Origin: a bacterium
GTDB lineage: Bacteria > Zhuqueibacterota > QNDG01 > DTFT01
Direction: 5' to 3'
NCBI GenBank assembly: GCA_016933415.1
Contig: JAFGAX010000003.1
Span: 1-32,635 of the forward strand
DNA: 32,635 bases
Below the pieces are notes generated by a model. It had not been told where the DNA came from. It made no database searches and saw nothing but the letters and a program-made list of their open reading frames with translations. Of this stretch, positions 16,834-24,153 are shown in pieces (positions within the stretch are counted from its first letter, which is position 1; every line of letters begins with the position of its first letter). The translations under genes were made by a program, and so were the position numbers.

Positions 16834-17547
16834 ATGTCGGGATACGTCATGCCGGGCCTTCCGAAGTACGGAGCCATCGAACTCAAGGAGGTCCACCAGA
16901 AGTACCTGACCCGCGCGCTGATCATCGCGGCGGTGTCCCACCTGCTGCTGGTCGGCCTGTACTGGGGTTCGACGGTTCTGGGCAAGGAAGAACCGCCCAC
17001 AACCATCGTTAAAATCGTCAAGTACAGCGACCTGGGGCCGCCCCCGTCGATCGCCGCCACCGAGGTGGCGCCGGCGGTTTCCATGGCCGGCCCCACGGCC
17101 AAGCCGAGCATCGGCATCCCGGTGCCCGTGCCGGACGCGGAAGTCAGCCCCGAAGCCTCATTCGCGTCCCAGCAGGACCTGAGCTCCATGCAGAGCCCCG
17201 TCACCACCGACGTGGGCGGCAGCGCCGTGATCGAGCAGGACATCGAGGTGGACGAGCCGCCGCCGGCTTTCGTCCCCTTCGAGAAGGAGCCGGTCTGCAT
17301 CAAGCGCGTCGAGCCGACATACCCCGAAATCGCCCAGAAGGCGGGGCTCGAGGGCTCGGTGTACGCCAAGCTGTGGATCACCAAGGAGGGGAAGGTCAAG
17401 GAAGTCGTGATCATGAAGAGCGACTCCGAAATCTTCAACCAGGCGGTGATCGACGCGGCGGGCAAATGGCTCTTCACGCCGGCCATGATGAAGAACGGGC
17501 CGGTGGCCGTGTGGCTCGCGGTTCCCTTCAATTTCACGCTTAAATAA
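16834..17547 (+). CDS. TonB family energy transducer (operon copy)
   Basis: Predicted 237-residue inner-membrane protein. The cytoplasmic start MSGYVMPGLPKYGAIELKEVHQ matches the first 20 residues of the paralogue at 13482. A single span lies at about 27-48. The linker is Pro/Ala-rich, and the TonB C-terminal domain is at about 152-237 (VEPTYPEIAQKAGLEGSVYAKLWI ... AVIDAAGKWLFTPAMM). AGGAG precedes the ATG. It is 18 bases after the second ExbD and is therefore the natural output arm of this motor. A 13-bp hairpin follows its stop. Confidence 0.94.
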   Translation: MSGYVMPGLPKYGAIELKEVHQKYLTRALIIAAVSHLLLVGLYWGSTVLGKEEPPTTIVKIVKYSDLGPPPSIAATEVAPAVSMAGPTAKPSIGIPVPVPDAEVSPEASFASQQDLSSMQSPVTTDVGGSAVIEQDIEVDEPPPAFVPFEKEPVCIKRVEPTYPEIAQKAGLEGSVYAKLWITKEGKVKEVVIMKSDSEIFNQAVIDAAGKWLFTPAMMKNGPVAVWLAVPFNFTLK

Positions 17548-17565
17548 CCTTCGACATATGCGCAC

Positions 17566-17601
17566 GTCCCGCGTTCCGGCTCGAAGATCGGAACGCGGGA
17601 C
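17566..17601 (+). terminator. Intercistronic hairpin between tonB and the binding-protein gene
   Basis: GTCCCGCGTTCCG (17566-17578) pairs perfectly with CGGAACGCGGGAC (17589-17601) around a 10-base loop, 18 bases after the tonB stop. Only GAATGTTTC follows, not a T-run. It may be a partial terminator or an RNA-stability element setting a higher level for the exb-tonB part than for the genes after it. Confidence 0.45.
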
Positions 17602-17722
17602 GAATGTTTCGGCGGGTCGGACCTCCGGCCGGATGGGGGGTTCGCCCGGTCCGCCGGCTTTCCCGGATTCCGGGAACAGGCGTCCGGCCCTGCGGGCGCC
17701 GCGATCCGAAAGGATTCAAGCC

Positions 17723-18856
17723 ATGACCAGACTGAATGTGACGCGGATCATCGGGTACACCGCAGCGGCGATGATGCTTCTGCTGGGCATCGCCGTGCTG
17801 GCCGGCGTCGTCCGGATGCCGCAAGGTCCGGCGGTGCGCACCGTATTCGGCGTGGTGTTGCTGCTCTACGCGGGATACCGTCTGGCCGTCCTGAGGCTCA
17901 AGCCGCGGAGGCGGCGGGACGACAGGACACGTCCGTTTGTCATCCTTCTTCTGGCCGTCGGGCTGTCCGCCTGCCAGAAATCGAAGACCGCCGAGGATAC
18001 GATCGAATCCGGCACGCTATCGATCGCCGTGTCCGAATCGCACGCTCCCCTGATGCAGGCCCAGGCCGAACTGTTCATGCGGCTGTACACCAAGGCCCAC
18101 ATCACCATCCTTCCCATGCAGACACGGCAGGCCGCCGTCACGCTGCTGAACGACAGTTTGCCCTGCGCGGTGCTCGACCGGCCCTTCAATGCGGAGGAGG
18201 AATCGGTCGCGGCGCAGTCCAAGTTCAGAATCGATTCGGTGGTCATCGCAAAGGACGCGATCGCGGTCGTCGTGAACCTGTTCAACGATCTCGAGCGCAT
18301 CACGCCCGACGGCCTTCGGGCCGTTCTGGAGGGCCGGATCACCGACTGGTCGCGGATTCCCGAGGCCGGCCTGAGCGGCCGAATCCAGACCGTCTCAACG
18401 GGTATCAACTCCGGCGCCTACGAGCTCCTCCGCAAGCGGTTCTCCCTCATTCCGGAAGGATTCGTGCCCGTGGTCAGGACCGCGGATCAGAACGAGGTCA
18501 TCCGGACCGTGTCGGGCCGACTGGGCGGCCTGGGTTTCGTTTCGCTCGCCTGCCTGAAGGACACCTCGGCCTTCCGGGTGGAGAAGCAGAAGATACGCGC
18601 ACTGGACATGATCGGCTCCGATTCCTCAGGCGGGCCGGTGATTCTGAGGCTCCATCAGGCGAACGTCTACATCGGCAAATACCCCTTTCACTATCCGGTC
18701 GTCATGTATGTTTGCGGCGCAAAATCCCGCCTGGCCCTCGGGTTCAGCGGGTTCGTGGCATCCACACAGGGCCAGCAGCTTTTTCTGAACCGGGGGCTGG
18801 TCCCCGCCACGACGCCCGTCCGGCTGGTTCAACTCACAAGCGGTTCACCCGAATAG
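17723..18856 (+). CDS. PstS-like substrate-binding protein with N-terminal membrane module
   Basis: Predicted 377-residue protein. The start at 17723 follows AAAGGA by 8 bases. Residues 1-60 form two membrane spans and an Arg-rich tail (LKPRRRRDD). A second export-like segment at about 70-84 (PFVILLLAVGLSAC) is a lipobox with Cys84, which in other bacteria would begin a separate lipoprotein. Residues about 90-370 resemble the PstS-type periplasmic binding fold: a TLSIAVSES start, IAVVVNLFNDLERITPDGLRAVLEGRITDW, STGINSGAYELL and GGLGFVSLACL. No in-frame ATG, GTG or TTG lies near the lipobox, so a single fused ORF is the simplest reading; CTG codons are there. The ligand is unknown and no ABC permease is adjacent. 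Its place after tonB mirrors related clusters. Confidence 0.8.
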   Translation: MTRLNVTRIIGYTAAAMMLLLGIAVLAGVVRMPQGPAVRTVFGVVLLLYAGYRLAVLRLKPRRRRDDRTRPFVILLLAVGLSACQKSKTAEDTIESGTLSIAVSESHAPLMQAQAELFMRLYTKAHITILPMQTRQAAVTLLNDSLPCAVLDRPFNAEEESVAAQSKFRIDSVVIAKDAIAVVVNLFNDLERITPDGLRAVLEGRITDWSRIPEAGLSGRIQTVSTGINSGAYELLRKRFSLIPEGFVPVVRTADQNEVIRTVSGRLGGLGFVSLACLKDTSAFRVEKQKIRALDMIGSDSSGGPVILRLHQANVYIGKYPFHYPVVMYVCGAKSRLALGFSGFVASTQGQQLFLNRGLVPATTPVRLVQLTSGSPE

Positions 18857-18868
18857 GAGACGGAGTCC

Positions 18869-20557
18869 ATGAAACGATTCCTCTTGGCGCTTTCCATCGT
18901 CGTCCTCGCGGCATCCCAGCCCGCTTCCGGGCAGGACAAGATCCAGAAAGCGAAGGAATGCTTCCGGCAGGGGGACTACCAGGCGGTCATCGACGGCCTG
19001 CGCAGCACACCGGCCACCGACATCCACTACAAGGACGCCCTGCTGCTGCTGAGCCAATCCTATCTTGCGGTCGGTCAGGCGGACTCCGCCGAGGCCAGGG
19101 GCCGGATTCTGCTCGGCTTCAATGACAAGAATATCGAGGCCATTCTGGCCGTCAACCGGGCTCTTGTCGCACAGAAGAAGATCAAGGAAGCCTACACGCT
19201 GATCCGCAAGGGGTTGAAGTCCAAGAAAAACCACGCGGGAATGCTCATCCAGCTCGGCAACGTGCATTCCGCGGCCGATTCCGTGGAGCAGGCGATCGTC
19301 GCCTACGCGCAGGCCAAGGAATCCGATCCGAAGGCGCTGGAGGCCTATATCGGCCTGGGTGAATCCTACCGCCGCCTGCAGGCCTGCGCGGTCGCGATTC
19401 TCCAGTACGAGGAGGCGGCCGCCCTCGATTCCTCGCGCTGCGATCTGAAGCTGACACTGGCCCGGCTGTACCGCCAGGAACAGCGCTACAACGACGCGGC
19501 CAGGTCCTATATCGCCGCCATCAACTGCAGCGAGGACAAGGTGACACCCTCGCTCGAACTCGGCACGCTGTACATCCTCGCCAGACAGTACGGCAATGCG
19601 GCCAACATCCTGGCCAACTACGTCACGGTGCATCCCGAGGACCTGGAAACCTGGGCGCAGTTCAACGAGGCCGTGGATCAGGCGAAGGCATGGTCGGTCG
19701 GGCTCGACGTGGCGGACAGCATCCTGGCTCGGGACGCCGGCAACGTTCAGGCGCTCAAGCTGGCGGCCAAATCGAGCAACCAGATGGGCAAGGCCACCCG
19801 CTCCCCGGAAAAGCACCTGAACGCCATCGAACTGTTCGGTCGTCTCGCGAAGATTCAGCCCCTTGACGCCGAGGACACCAAGTACCTCGGCAAAGCCCAT
19901 TTCGAGCTCAGGAACGACACGACGGCCATCCGGCACCTGAAGCGTTCGTGGGAGATGGACACCACCCAGACCGACGTTCCCATGGATCTCGGATCGGCCT
20001 ACATGCGGGTGAAGGACTGGAACCGGGCCTCGGCGATGTTCGCGACCAAGATCCGGCAGGACTCCACATCCACAGCGGCATACGTGAATTACGCGCTGTG
20101 CGAGGAGCAGATGAACAACTGGGACAACGCGCGCCGCGCGCTGATCCGCGGGCTGAAGCAGGCCCCGAATTACGTCGGCGGGCACTATTACCTCGCGTAT
20201 GCGCTTCAGCGGATGGACTCGGTGCAGGCGGCGAAACGGGAATACGAGACCGTCATCGCCCTGGCCGACACGCAGACAACACGGTACCGGAACGAACTCG
20301 GCGATTCCTACCGCTATCTCGCGTTTGTGGGACTCTATGAAAAGAATTACCCGGCCGCGCTCATGGCCATCGAGAGCGCCATGCCGTTCCGGCCGAACGA
20401 CTGGGAACTGGCCCTGTGGCACGCGCAGACCCTGCACGCGATGAGCCGGCGGGACGAGGCGCGGCGGGAATACGAACGCATCGTTCGCGCCGTCCCAAAG
20501 CGGAAAGAGGGGATCGACGCCCAGAGGGGCCTGGACCGGCTGGATCTGGGTTTTTGA
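18869..20557 (+). CDS. Exported tetratricopeptide repeat (TPR) protein
   Basis: Predicted 562-residue periplasmic protein. A signal peptide (MKRFLLALSIVVLAASQPASG) is followed by consecutive 34-residue helical hairpins over almost the full length (for example KAKECFRQGDYQAVIDGL, ALEAYIGLGESYRRLQAC and ASAMFATKIRQDSTSTAAYV), about a dozen TPR or TPR-like units. These form a protein-binding superhelix. GGAG precedes the ATG, 12 bases after the binding-protein stop. In this operon it is best seen as a periplasmic scaffold for TonB, the binding protein or the lipoprotein; partners are inferred from position only. Confidence 0.9.
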   Translation: MKRFLLALSIVVLAASQPASGQDKIQKAKECFRQGDYQAVIDGLRSTPATDIHYKDALLLLSQSYLAVGQADSAEARGRILLGFNDKNIEAILAVNRALVAQKKIKEAYTLIRKGLKSKKNHAGMLIQLGNVHSAADSVEQAIVAYAQAKESDPKALEAYIGLGESYRRLQACAVAILQYEEAAALDSSRCDLKLTLARLYRQEQRYNDAARSYIAAINCSEDKVTPSLELGTLYILARQYGNAANILANYVTVHPEDLETWAQFNEAVDQAKAWSVGLDVADSILARDAGNVQALKLAAKSSNQMGKATRSPEKHLNAIELFGRLAKIQPLDAEDTKYLGKAHFELRNDTTAIRHLKRSWEMDTTQTDVPMDLGSAYMRVKDWNRASAMFATKIRQDSTSTAAYVNYALCEEQMNNWDNARRALIRGLKQAPNYVGGHYYLAYALQRMDSVQAAKREYETVIALADTQTTRYRNELGDSYRYLAFVGLYEKNYPAALMAIESAMPFRPNDWELALWHAQTLHAMSRRDEARREYERIVRAVPKRKEGIDAQRGLDRLDLGF

Positions 20558-20560
20558 GTT

Positions 20561-20611
20561 ACCGGACCCGTGAAGTTCCGCCGGACCCGCGGCATGAAAC
20601 CGGGGTCCGGT
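20561..20611 (+). repeat. Inverted repeat between TPR and lipoprotein genes
   Basis: ACCGGACCC (20561-20569) pairs with GGGTCCGGT (20603-20611), enclosing 33 bases that carry another CCGGACCCG. It lies just after the TPR stop and upstream of the AAGGAGGAG at the next start. Possible RNA processing or stability signal. Confidence 0.4.
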
Positions 20612-20653
20612 CTATCGGCACAGTCTGATTCCATGCAAGGAGGAGGAGAATTT

Positions 20654-21661
20654 ATGAAACGCGTGTTGCTTCTCGTTTGCCTCGGTGCGGCCCTCTGGAC
20701 CGGATGCGCCCGGAAGGAATCGAAGCCCCAGATCGCCGGATGGGCGGAAAACACCGGCCTTATCCAGCTTCCCGGTTTTCAGTATCCGCAGAACTGGATC
20801 ATGACATCGGAGGGCGGAAGCCGGTACATGGTCTATTCCTCCCAGGAAGTCATCGAGCGCTTCTATGACTATACGGTCAGGGGCAAGGACGGCGCGCGCC
20901 TGGTCGTCTGGTATGACCGCATGGACACGCTCAAGACGCTCGATCAGGCCGTGAACGAGCTGAAAAACACACTGTCCGCCTCCGGTTTCGTCATCAGCGA
21001 AGTGACGGCCAGCCCGGTTCGCGGCGTGCCGGGAACGGCCGTTCACTACAGCGGATTCGTGGATGCCAAGAACAAGCTGGAGGCCGTTCAGGTGCAGGCC
21101 GTGAGGGACTCCTTCCTCGTCACGATCAAGTACGAGGCGTTCAACAAGGCTTTTGCCTCCTCGCGCGCGGTGCTCGACACGGCGCTGGCGACATTTCGTT
21201 TTCCCGTCTCCAAAAAGGACTTGAAGCCGGAGGATCTGCAGAAGCCTTCCTCCGTTTATAAGACGTACGAAGACGCGACCTGCAAAATATCACTGCCGGA
21301 CAATTTCGGCGCGGCCACGGCACAGCTGAAAGCCCCCATCGTGTATTCCCTGGATGTCAAGGGCGATCGCGCGGACTGCACGCTCCGCATCGACATCCTG
21401 CCGGCTCAGAACCAGACCCTCGAGAAAGTGGTGGAGCAGAACAGCAAGTTCTTCAAGGCCACCTCACAGGGCGAGGCCACGGTTGCGGGGGCCAAGTCGA
21501 TCTACCTGAATTACTCGCCCCAGGCCGGCGTTCAGAGCCGTGCCTATTTTATCGTGAAAGAGGATAAAATGGTCCGGATCATCTTCAACTACTATCAGAA
21601 GATGAAGGACGACTTTCTCCCTGCTTTTGAAAAAATGGTCGGATCCATCCAGCTGAAATAG
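20654..21661 (+). CDS. Probable lipoprotein of unknown function, last gene of the Exb/TonB operon
   Basis: Predicted 335-residue exported protein. The start at 20654 follows AAGGAGGAG and gives a lipoprotein-type signal (MKRVLLLVCLGAALWTGC, Cys18); the -3 residue is Trp rather than the usual Leu, so lipidation is likely but not certain. Longer in-frame starts back to 20570 lack a signal. The mature part appears to have two similar halves, each a PsbP/DcrB-like strand-rich unit: FQYPQNWIMTSEGG ... TLATFRFPVSK and CKISLPDNFGAATAQL ... KMVGSIQL. I do not recognise a named family. It ends just before a strong terminator, so it belongs to the operon starting at 14635. Confidence 0.7.
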   Translation: MKRVLLLVCLGAALWTGCARKESKPQIAGWAENTGLIQLPGFQYPQNWIMTSEGGSRYMVYSSQEVIERFYDYTVRGKDGARLVVWYDRMDTLKTLDQAVNELKNTLSASGFVISEVTASPVRGVPGTAVHYSGFVDAKNKLEAVQVQAVRDSFLVTIKYEAFNKAFASSRAVLDTALATFRFPVSKKDLKPEDLQKPSSVYKTYEDATCKISLPDNFGAATAQLKAPIVYSLDVKGDRADCTLRIDILPAQNQTLEKVVEQNSKFFKATSQGEATVAGAKSIYLNYSPQAGVQSRAYFIVKEDKMVRIIFNYYQKMKDDFLPAFEKMVGSIQLK

Positions 21662-21709
21662 CGCGTCCGACCCGCGCCTTGCTCGTTTTCCATGATGATT
21701 TTCCGCGGC

Positions 21710-21745
21710 GGAAACCGGGGCGTTTTGACCCCGGTTTCCGTTTTC
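21710..21745 (+). terminator. Rho-independent terminator of the STAS-Exb-TonB operon
   Basis: GGAAACCGGGG (21710-21720) pairs perfectly with CCCCGGTTTCC (21729-21739) around CGTTTTGA, followed by GTTTTC. It is 48 bases after the last stop codon of the operon. Confidence 0.8.
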
Positions 21746-21809
21746 TGAATCCCGCCTCCGGATCGGCCGGGGAACCCGGCCAGGGGCGCCGCGGCTTGAG
21801 GAGACATTC

Positions 21810-23468
21810 ATGACCCTTCACATCACCTGGGTGGACTGGCTGGTCATCGGCATTTATTTCGCGTTCGTCCTGGGCATCGGATTCTACCTCAGGCGTTTCA
21901 CCAGGACGGGCGAGGATTTCTTCATCGCCGGCCGCCGGAACAGCGCCTGGGTGGCCGGGCTCGCGTTTCTCTCAGCCAACATGGGGGCGCTTGAACTGCT
22001 GGGCATGACCGGCAACACCTATGAATACGGCATGTTCGTGGCCCACTTCTACTGGATCGGCGCGATTCCCGCCATGCTGTTCCTCGCGGTCTACATGATG
22101 CCCTTCTATTATTCCAGCAAGATCCACTCCGTCCCCGGTTACCTCAAGCTCCGTTTCGATGAAAAAACGCGCGTGTTGAACGCCATCGCATTCGGGGTGA
22201 TGACCCTCCTTGTGTCCGGCATCAACCTGTATGCCATGGCTCTGGTCCTGCGCACCTTTCTCGGATGGAACTGGGACGCCTGCATGTGGATCTCTGCGGG
22301 AACCGTGGCGGTCTATGTGACGCTCGGCGGCCTGCTTTCCGCCATTTTCACCGAAATTGTCCAGTTTTTCCTGATCTGGTTCGGGCTGTTCCTGGTGTCC
22401 GTGCTGGGCATCATCGAAATCGGCGGATGGCAGGAGGTTTTCAACCGCCTGCCGGACTCCATGGGCGCCCTCTGGTCCACCTCAACCGATCCGGCGAACA
22501 ACGGGATGCAGGTGACCTGGCTCGGCGTGGCCCTCGGCCTCGGATTCGTGCTCTCGTTCGGATACTGGACCACGGATTTCCTGGTTGTCCAGCGCGCGTT
22601 TTCCTCCAGGGATCTCCGGTCCGCGCGCATGACGCCCATTATCGCCTCCTTCTTTAAAATGGCCCTTCCGTTCATCGTGGTCATCGCAGGCCTTGTCGCG
22701 TGGGTGCTGGCGCGCGATCCGGGCACGGGGTTTTCGCTGCTCGTCGAGGACGGCAGCGTGCGCTATGATTCCGCATTGCCCATGCTGATCCAGCGGTATT
22801 ATCCGACCGGCCTCATGGGACTGGGCGTGACGGCCCTGCTGGCGGGGTTCATGGCCGGTCAGGCGGGCAACATCAGCGCGTTCAACACGGTCTGGACGTA
22901 TGACATTTACAGGGCCGTGATCCGGAAAAAGGCATCGGACGCCCATTATGTCCGCATGGGCCGGGCGGCCACAGTCGCCGGCATTCTGCTCAGCGTGGTC
23001 ACTGCGTACTGGGCCAAGTCGTTCCCGAGCATCATGGATTACATGCAGGCGATCTTCTCATGGGTGAACGCCCCGCTGTTCGCCACCATGCTGCTCGGAA
23101 TGTTCTTCGCGCGCATCACATCCGCCGGCGCTTTCTGGGGCCTGATCGCGGGCATGGTTTCGTCCTTTTCCCTGTTTCTCGCGGTCAAGTTCGGCTGGAT
23201 TTCAGCAAACCTGATCACCCTGTCGGAAAACGCCAGCCCGATGGCGGCCAATTTCTGGCGGGCCTGGTGGGCATGGCTGATCTGCTTTACGGTCACCATT
23301 CTGATAAGCGCCTTCACCAAACCCAGGCCGAAAGCCCAGCTGGCCGGTCTGGTCAAGGGGCTGACGCCTGTTCCGCGGGACGAAAAGCTCCGTTTCTATC
23401 AGAGACCGGGAGCCATGGCGCTGGCGGCGCTCGCCGTGTTCGTGATCCTGAATCTCATCTTCTGGTAG
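21810..23468 (+). CDS. Sodium:solute symporter (SSS family, SGLT-like)
   Basis: Predicted 552-residue inner-membrane transporter with about 13-14 spans, probably importing a sugar or similar solute with sodium. Family marks are the first span (VDWLVIGIYFAFVLGIGFYL), FFIAGRRNSAWVAGLAFLSANMGALELLGMTG, VPGYLKLRFDEKTR, GGLLSAIFTEIVQFFLIW and LLAGFMAGQAGNISAFNTVWTYDIYR. The last corresponds to the sodium-site helix region. GGAG precedes the ATG. The length suits the SGLT-type branch rather than the shorter proline or pantothenate permeases. The 74-residue membrane protein gene begins 13 bases later. Confidence 0.93.
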   Translation: MTLHITWVDWLVIGIYFAFVLGIGFYLRRFTRTGEDFFIAGRRNSAWVAGLAFLSANMGALELLGMTGNTYEYGMFVAHFYWIGAIPAMLFLAVYMMPFYYSSKIHSVPGYLKLRFDEKTRVLNAIAFGVMTLLVSGINLYAMALVLRTFLGWNWDACMWISAGTVAVYVTLGGLLSAIFTEIVQFFLIWFGLFLVSVLGIIEIGGWQEVFNRLPDSMGALWSTSTDPANNGMQVTWLGVALGLGFVLSFGYWTTDFLVVQRAFSSRDLRSARMTPIIASFFKMALPFIVVIAGLVAWVLARDPGTGFSLLVEDGSVRYDSALPMLIQRYYPTGLMGLGVTALLAGFMAGQAGNISAFNTVWTYDIYRAVIRKKASDAHYVRMGRAATVAGILLSVVTAYWAKSFPSIMDYMQAIFSWVNAPLFATMLLGMFFARITSAGAFWGLIAGMVSSFSLFLAVKFGWISANLITLSENASPMAANFWRAWWAWLICFTVTILISAFTKPRPKAQLAGLVKGLTPVPRDEKLRFYQRPGAMALAALAVFVILNLIFW

Positions 23469-23481
23469 AAGGGGGCCCGCC

Positions 23482-23706
23482 GTGTCCGAACACCGCATGC
23501 TGTCCATCTGGTTTTTCGTCGGGCTGATGCTGACCGTCTTCGGCGTCATCATCACGGCGACGGGCGTATACTTTGTGTTCCGCCCCCAGCAGGCCACTGT
23601 GCTCGCGCACCTCAATCCAAGCCTCTGGTGGGGATTGATCATGCTCACGGCGGGGATGTTGTTTCTGGTTCCATCCCTGCGGACGCACAAGGGGAAAAAG
23701 CGGTAG
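23482..23706 (+). CDS. Small two-span membrane protein beside the SSS symporter
   Basis: Predicted 74-residue protein starting with GTG at 23482, preceded by GGGGG. It has two hydrophobic segments (about 8-32 and 47-63), a cytosolic Lys-rich end (HKGKKR) and no signal-peptide cleavage site. I recall similar small membrane proteins next to SSS symporters in other bacteria, but no function is known to me. The 13-base gap says it is co-translated with the transporter, so it may be an accessory subunit. Confidence 0.7.
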   Translation: MSEHRMLSIWFFVGLMLTVFGVIITATGVYFVFRPQQATVLAHLNPSLWWGLIMLTAGMLFLVPSLRTHKGKKR

Positions 23707-23721
23707 GATAATCTTCCGAGG

Positions 23722-23743
23722 TTTTCAGGAACGATCCTGAAAA
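23722..23743 (+). terminator. Hairpin after the SSS symporter pair
   Basis: TTTTCAGGA (23722-23730) pairs with TCCTGAAAA (23735-23743) around ACGA, 16 bases after the 74-residue gene. It sits inside an outer CTTCCG/CGGAAG stem. There is no T-run beyond the stem itself, so its role as terminator is tentative. Confidence 0.4.
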
Positions 23744-23912
23744 TCGCGGATTTCCGTCCGGAAGAGGCGTTAATCGGGCGGCCAGAAGCCTGTTCATTCT
23801 GGTTCCAGTTTTTCTGGATGATCGAAGATTGGGCTTCTGACCGCTCCGACGAGTCGGATTCCCCGGTTCCGCGATGCGGGATCAAGCAACAGATGCTGGC
23901 TATTGATGACTT

Positions 23913-23995
23913 CGCGGGACCAAGCAGCAGATTTCAGGTATTGAAGGCCCGCCGCTTGCCTTCAACCAGAAGGCATATAATAGCTTGGTCCCGCG
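23913..23995. repeat. Long-range 13-bp inverted repeat with inner stem-loop
   Basis: CGCGGGACCAAGC (23913-23925) is the exact complement of GCTTGGTCCCGCG (23983-23995). Between them TTGAAGGC (23941-23948) pairs with GCCTTCAA (23958-23965). The left arm is part of a degenerate direct repeat whose other copy starts at 23876. Confidence 0.6.
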
Positions 23996-24153
23996 CAGCG
24001 GGGCGGCGTCCATCATCCAAATTTCCTGTGATACGCCGCCCCTTTCTGCGGGGTCCTTATTCGGTCACGCGGTTCCGGAGCGGCGGCGTGGTCCGCTTCC
24101 GCATGAACCGATCGAACTTCATCCCATCACCTTACCCGTAAAGGAAGCCATCG

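Larger units (their letters stand above)
23707..24153. other. 447-bp intergenic region dense in nested inverted repeats
   Basis: Successive hairpins occur: CTTCCG/CGGAAG (23713-23718/23759-23764) enclosing TTTTCAGGA/TCCTGAAAA (23722-23743); CAGAAGCC/GGCTTCTG (23783-23790/23832-23839); TCCGAC/GTCGGA (23845-23858); a 13-bp stem (23913-23925/23983-23995) enclosing TTGAAGGC/GCCTTCAA (23941-23965); and GGGGCGGCGT/ACGCCGCCCC (24000-24042). A degenerate direct repeat lies at 23876-23906 and 23914-23944. No coding frame with a ribosome-binding site was seen. It could hold a structured RNA, a leader for the next gene, or a cluster of REP-like elements. Confidence 0.6.

Noticed and set aside
18845-20437. 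530-residue minus-strand ORF antisense to the TPR protein
   Set aside because: The plus-strand frame has a signal peptide, TPR pattern and ribosome-binding site; the reverse frame has none of these.
23876-23944. Two-unit direct repeat as a CRISPR remnant or attachment site
   Set aside because: Only two degenerate copies, overlapping larger inverted repeats; no cas, integrase or tRNA gene nearby.
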